This document shows positions 60,687 through 64,000 of a DNA stretch of 64,000 nucleotides, piece after piece. The notes under the pieces were generated by a model. That model was not told the DNA's origin and did no database searches. It worked only from the letters and a program-made list of their open reading frames with translations. Each line of letters opens with the position of its first letter. Position 1 is the stretch's first letter. Origin of the DNA: Turicibacter sanguinis (lineage in GTDB: Bacteria; Bacillota_I; Bacilli_A; MOL361; Turicibacteraceae). Made by a program: the position numbers and the translations under genes. The stretch is from contig NZ_CP053187.1 of NCBI RefSeq assembly GCF_013046825.1, positions 2,142,001-2,206,000 of the forward strand, written 5' to 3'.

Positions 60687-61941
60687 ATGGAAACGAAAAC
60701 TAGGTTTCGTTCTATTTTGTGTATTGATTTGAAAAGTTTTTATGCTAGTTGCGAGTGTGTCGCTAGAGGGTATGATCCCTTTCAGGTTTCCCTTGCCGTT
60801 GTTGGAAGAATGGGGGAATCAGGGAGCATCGTTCTCGCAGTTTCCCCCCGCTTTAAAAAGACAAGGAGCTAAATCAAGGTGTCGAGTTTATGAGTTAGAA
60901 GGTTATCAAAATGTATGGTTTGTCCCATGTAGAATGAATCACTATTTGAAAGTATCACAAGATATTTTGAAAATATATTTGAGGTATGTTTCTTATGAGG
61001 ACCTTCATATTTATTCAATTGATGAGGTATTCATCGACATCACGTCATATTTGCGTTTATACAAATGTGATGCATACACGTTAGCTAAGCAGATGATGTG
61101 CGATATTTTAAAAGAGACGGGAATTCCCTCAACTTGTGGAATTGGTCCGAATTTATTACTTGCTAAAGTTGCCCTTGATATAGAAGCAAAGAAGGCCGTT
61201 AATGGCATTGCACAGTGGAGTTATACAGATGTTAAGACAAAATTATGGCCATTGACCCCGTTATCTAAGATGTGGGGAATCGGTATTCAGCTTGAAAAAC
61301 GTTTAAACCGGATGGGGATGTATTGTGTTGGAGATATTGCACAATATCCACTTGACTTTTTAAAACGTGAATTTGGTGTTTTAGGTGAACAATTATATCA
61401 GCATAGTCATGGAATTGACGAGAGTGATTTACATGACGTTTATCAAAGTAGGTATCCAACAATCGGAGGAGGTCAGGTTTTAATGCGAGATTATTATGCT
61501 TATGATATTAAAACAATCTTACTAGAGCAGGTTGAGGAAGTGATGTTCCGCTTACGAAAGAAAAATCTTTATTGTGAAGTGGTGCATCTGGCAATCGGCT
61601 ATAGTAAATCCGTTAGAGGTGGATTTTCTAGACAAACAAAACTTTCTCAGGCAACTGATTTGACAGAATCCGTATTTGAAGCCTGCTTGAGACTATTCGA
61701 GGCCAATTACACAGGACAACCGATTCGAAAAGTGTCCATTTCACTTGGTGGATTAGTTGAGCGTGGGCAAACTCAACTTAGCTTATTTGAAGACGTGACG
61801 AAAAAACAGCAGTTGAGTTATGCGATGGATGAAATTAGAATAAAGCATGGTAAAAATGCCTTGTTACGAGCTATTTCTTATGAAAAGGGAGCAACAGGAC
61901 GTTATCGTAATACGTTAATGGGTGGTCATCAGGCAGAATAA
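60687..61941 (+). pseudogene. Y-family DNA polymerase (UvrX/YqjW-like), frameshifted at a C6 run
   Basis: Residues FRSILCIDLKSFYASCECVA (metal-binding palm motif) begin in the frame of ATG 60687, which has a moderate upstream AAGAAGTGG. That frame ends at 60872. The rest of the polymerase, from ALKRQGAKSRCRVYE through YSIDEVFIDIT, the HhH region and the little finger, is in the next frame to 61941. The switch falls in or just after a run of six C at 60844-60849; five C would restore one protein of about 418 residues. It may be a slippage-controlled gene, a mutation or a sequencing error. Followed by a YolD-like gene, as in Bacillus uvrX-yolD pairs. Family function is error-prone translesion synthesis. 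Confidence 0.8.
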
Positions 61942-61957
61942 AGAGGAGGTGATAACG

Positions 61958-62281
61958 ATGAAAGATCGAGGGATGATGAAATGGAAAGCCTTTGTCTCGA
62001 TAGTAGAACAACAACAAGCTATTGAGGAGGTTCTAAACGAATTGTCAAAGATAGAAAAACCACTACTAGATGAGTGGCAACATGAGCAAAACTCTAATTT
62101 AGTTGTTGAAGGCTTTTTAAATCAAACAACCATTACGCTTGTTTACTTTGAGCGAGGACAGTTACTTAGGGTAAAGGGAAACGTTGAAAAAATCAATGAG
62201 GCCTATCGTTATTTTATCCTATCGGATGGTCACCAAAGAAAGAAGATTTCATTTAGTAGTGTCGTCGAAGTAAAAGGATAG
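61958..62281 (+). CDS. YolD-like family protein
   Basis: A 107-residue protein of the YolD family: KDRGMMKWKAFVSIVEQ near the N-terminus and a small beta-rich core. YolD proteins are encoded next to UvrX/YqjW polymerases in many Firmicutes and plasmids and are predicted to be partners of them. The ATG at 61958 is selected by AGAGGAGGTG seven bases before it. Seventeen bases after the polymerase gene, it should share the SOS promoter. Confidence 0.87.
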   Translation: MKDRGMMKWKAFVSIVEQQQAIEEVLNELSKIEKPLLDEWQHEQNSNLVVEGFLNQTTITLVYFERGQLLRVKGNVEKINEAYRYFILSDGHQRKKISFSSVVEVKG

Positions 62282-62304
62282 AAAAGGTCATCTTTATATT
62301 TTTA

Positions 62305-62313
62305 TGGTATAAT
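62305..62313 (+). promoter_or_regulatory. Extended -10 promoter
   Basis: TGGTATAAT; a start site near 62320 excludes the ATG at 62312 as a translation start. Confidence 0.55.
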
Positions 62314-62344
62314 GGGGAGAAGTTATGAATTAGGAGAGATTAGT

Positions 62345-63472
62345 TTGGAGCAGTTTTTAGTTGAGATTGATTATGTCCTTGAATTGTTAAATCAAGCCCA
62401 TTGGACTGATTATTTAGTGATTACCCTTATGTATCTAATTTTAATTTTAATGATGATAGGAAAGTGGAAAAAAAGTAAGCGACAAATTTGGTATAACTAT
62501 TTGTGGCTGATGTTATGTCCACCTGTTGGAATTTATTTAGTTAGCCAGAACCGTAAAATTAAAAAGAAAGAAAAAAAACAAGTCATTACCATTTCAGTAA
62601 CAGGATGGGCCATTATATTATCCTCTATTTTCATTTATTTAGGATGGATGCCAAAACCACAGTATCAAGAAAGTCTAAATCAAAGTCATGTTGGACTTGA
62701 AGTTCGGCCTAGTCATCAAGAACTCCAGGTTCATTTTATTGATATTGGACAGGGGGATTCGACCCTGATTATTTATGATGATTTTCATATTTTAATTGAT
62801 GGTGGAAATAATGGAGCAGAAGATATTTTATTAAATTATTTAGAAGCCGTTGGTGTTGATGATTTAGAAATTGTGGTGGCAACTCATCCCGATGCCGATC
62901 ATATTGGAGGATTGGCAGAAGTGCTACAGACATACTCGGTTGATTTGATTATTGATTCGGGCGAAGCCCATACCTCTCAAACTTATAAAGCGTATTTAAA
63001 GCAAGTTGAAGAACAAAAACAACTAGGGGCTCAATACTTAGAAGATGATGATTTAGTATTTGAACTTGCAGATGGAGTGACGTTTGAAGTAATCGAAACG
63101 GGTGATGATAACGGTGATCGTAACAATAACTCAGTTGTAACGAAGTTAACATATAATGATGTTGCCTTCTTATTTACAGGAGATATGGAATCTGACGTTG
63201 AAAAGAAAATTTTATCTCGGGATTTAGATGTAGATATTTTAAAGGCAGGACATCACGGTTCAAAAACGTCGTCTTCGATGGCTTTTTTAGAGGTGGTAAA
63301 GCCTAAAACAGTCGTGATTAGTGCTGGAAAAAACAATACCTATGGGCATCCACATCCGGTTTTATTAAACCGCTTAAAAGCTTATACGGAGGATATTTAT
63401 GTGACAGCTGATCTTGGACATATCGTGATTACGACGGATGGCCAAACATATGAGGTAGAGACTGTTAAATAG
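62345..63472 (+). CDS. ComEC-C-terminal-like MBL-fold hydrolase with membrane segments
   Basis: A 375-residue protein: two membrane segments at about 22-40 and 83-103, separated by a basic loop, then a metallo-beta-lactamase domain with HFIDIGQGDSTLI, ATHPDADHIGGL (HxDxDH), FTGDMES and KAGHHGSKTS. This matches the ComEC/Rec2 nuclease-like domain that exists alone in many Firmicutes. It is not ComEC itself because the competence channel domain is missing. I chose TTG 62345, with AGGAGAG eight bases upstream. Substrate unknown; DNA or nucleotide-type phosphodiester is plausible. Confidence 0.84.
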   Translation: MEQFLVEIDYVLELLNQAHWTDYLVITLMYLILILMMIGKWKKSKRQIWYNYLWLMLCPPVGIYLVSQNRKIKKKEKKQVITISVTGWAIILSSIFIYLGWMPKPQYQESLNQSHVGLEVRPSHQELQVHFIDIGQGDSTLIIYDDFHILIDGGNNGAEDILLNYLEAVGVDDLEIVVATHPDADHIGGLAEVLQTYSVDLIIDSGEAHTSQTYKAYLKQVEEQKQLGAQYLEDDDLVFELADGVTFEVIETGDDNGDRNNNSVVTKLTYNDVAFLFTGDMESDVEKKILSRDLDVDILKAGHHGSKTSSSMAFLEVVKPKTVVISAGKNNTYGHPHPVLLNRLKAYTEDIYVTADLGHIVITTDGQTYEVETVK

Positions 63473-63516
63473 CACAATATTTTACAAGTATAGACGCTTT
63501 ATTAAAGTGGGAAACT

Positions 63517-63544
63517 AAAAGTAGCAAAAAATGCTACTTTTTTT
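63517..63544 (+). terminator. Intrinsic terminator
   Basis: AAAGTAGCA / TGCTACTTT with a five-base loop and T-run. Confidence 0.92.
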
Positions 63545-63564
63545 ACTTTAATGAGGTGATGGTC

Positions 63565-64000
63565 TTGAAAAAATCGATAAGTTTCTTACTTATTGTGATG
63601 AGTTGGTTTGTAGTCTCACAAATCATTCAAGCTCATGCTGAATCGATAGATGAGACGGCTGTAAAAGTCATAGAACCTAAAAAAAATTATCAAGGATTTT
63701 ATTCGATAGATCCGGAAACATTTGATTATTTATATACGTTCAAGCAAACAGACTCCAAGCACTTTGCCAATTTTATTGATGGATTGATTGAACATGATGC
63801 GTATGGGAATTTAGTTGGCGCTGTTGCTAGTCATTGGGAAAGTAATGAGGATGCAACGATTTGGACGTTTAAGTTGAAAGAAGGAATTAAATGGTATACA
63901 GATGAGGGGAGTGTTTACGATGAAGTCAGGGCGCATGATTTTGTGGCTGGACTTTGGCATGCTGCTGATTTTCAATCTCAAACCTTATATCTTGTCAAAG
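63565..64000 (+). CDS. Oligopeptide ABC transporter substrate-binding protein (3' partial)
   Basis: The first 145 residues of a family 5 solute-binding protein (OppA/DppA-like). A Sec signal peptide (about 1-25, ending QAHAES) has no lipobox Cys, unusual for a Gram-positive binding protein. Typical stretches follow: DGLIEHDAYGNLVGAVASHW and WTFKLKEGIKWYTDEG. The start is TTG 63565 with GAGGTG six bases before. It continues beyond the window. Confidence 0.85.
   Translation, partial: MKKSISFLLIVMSWFVVSQIIQAHAESIDETAVKVIEPKKNYQGFYSIDPETFDYLYTFKQTDSKHFANFIDGLIEHDAYGNLVGAVASHWESNEDATIWTFKLKEGIKWYTDEGSVYDEVRAHDFVAGLWHAADFQSQTLYLVK

Overview
The window is AT-rich, gene-dense DNA from a spore-forming member of the Firmicutes. 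Evidence is an SspI-type spore protein, a comG competence pilus operon, strong GGAGG ribosome binding sites and TTGACA/TATAAT promoters. Gene order repeatedly follows Bacillus subtilis in blocks: murJ/rRNA pseudouridine synthase, trmB, ytpP-sftA-murC-ytxG-ytxH, ylbM/ylbN-rpmF, ispH/cshB-nfo, ispG-sodA-PBP-rpmG, and glcK-yqgX-comG. Protein sequences are divergent from Bacillus; my best guess is Turicibacter or a close relative, by inference only. The first gene (SPFH/zinc-ribbon protein) and the last (oligopeptide-binding protein) are cut by the window edges.

Layout. 1-7.9 kb: cell-surface genes (LtaS-like enzyme, MurJ/SpoVB-like flippase), sspI, a gamma-carbonic anhydrase-like protein and a repeat-rich N/Q/P protein. 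8-17.2 kb: RNA modification (RsuA family, TrmB), a PHP phosphoesterase, then the ytpP-sftA-murC-ytxGH block. 17.2-22.4 kb: an HTH/TPR regulator, an Mrp ATPase, tmcAL and a DUF177-rpmF operon. 22.4-23.4 kb: about 1 kb without a long gene, holding three related, apparently structured RNA units. 23.4-37.8 kb: housekeeping (choline-kinase-like, M15 peptidase, ispH, cshB, nfo, ispG, sodA, class B PBP, rpmG, ldh, glcK, yqgX) and one decayed gene. 37.8-43.5 kb, minus strand: beta-helix protein, aroK and a complete comGA-GG operon. 43.6-51.6 kb: membrane proteins, two redox enzymes, LysM and DUF218 proteins, a CadC-like ArsR regulator and an orphan holin. 52.5-56.3 kb: an SGNH-DUF4358-MBOAT-DHHW cluster, likely for O-acetylation of a surface polymer. 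56.4-64 kb: amidase, a second decayed gene, a YgjP-like peptidase, amtB behind an attenuator, an SOS-type polY-yolD pair in which polY is frameshifted, a ComEC-like hydrolase and a peptide-binding protein.

The most interesting signals are regulatory RNAs. The amtB leader has two 4-bp hairpins with A1/G4 hexaloops, the second overlapping a 12-bp intrinsic terminator, as expected of an ANTAR-protein antitermination target. The units after rpmF share an 87-bp near-identical block (copies 1 and 2) and a variable hairpin whose stem is preserved by compensatory changes, most clearly between copies 1 and 3. A 62-nt nested inverted repeat lies upstream of the orphan ArsR gene. Many convergent gene pairs share bidirectional terminators. 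No tRNA, rRNA, CRISPR array, insertion sequence or complete prophage was seen.
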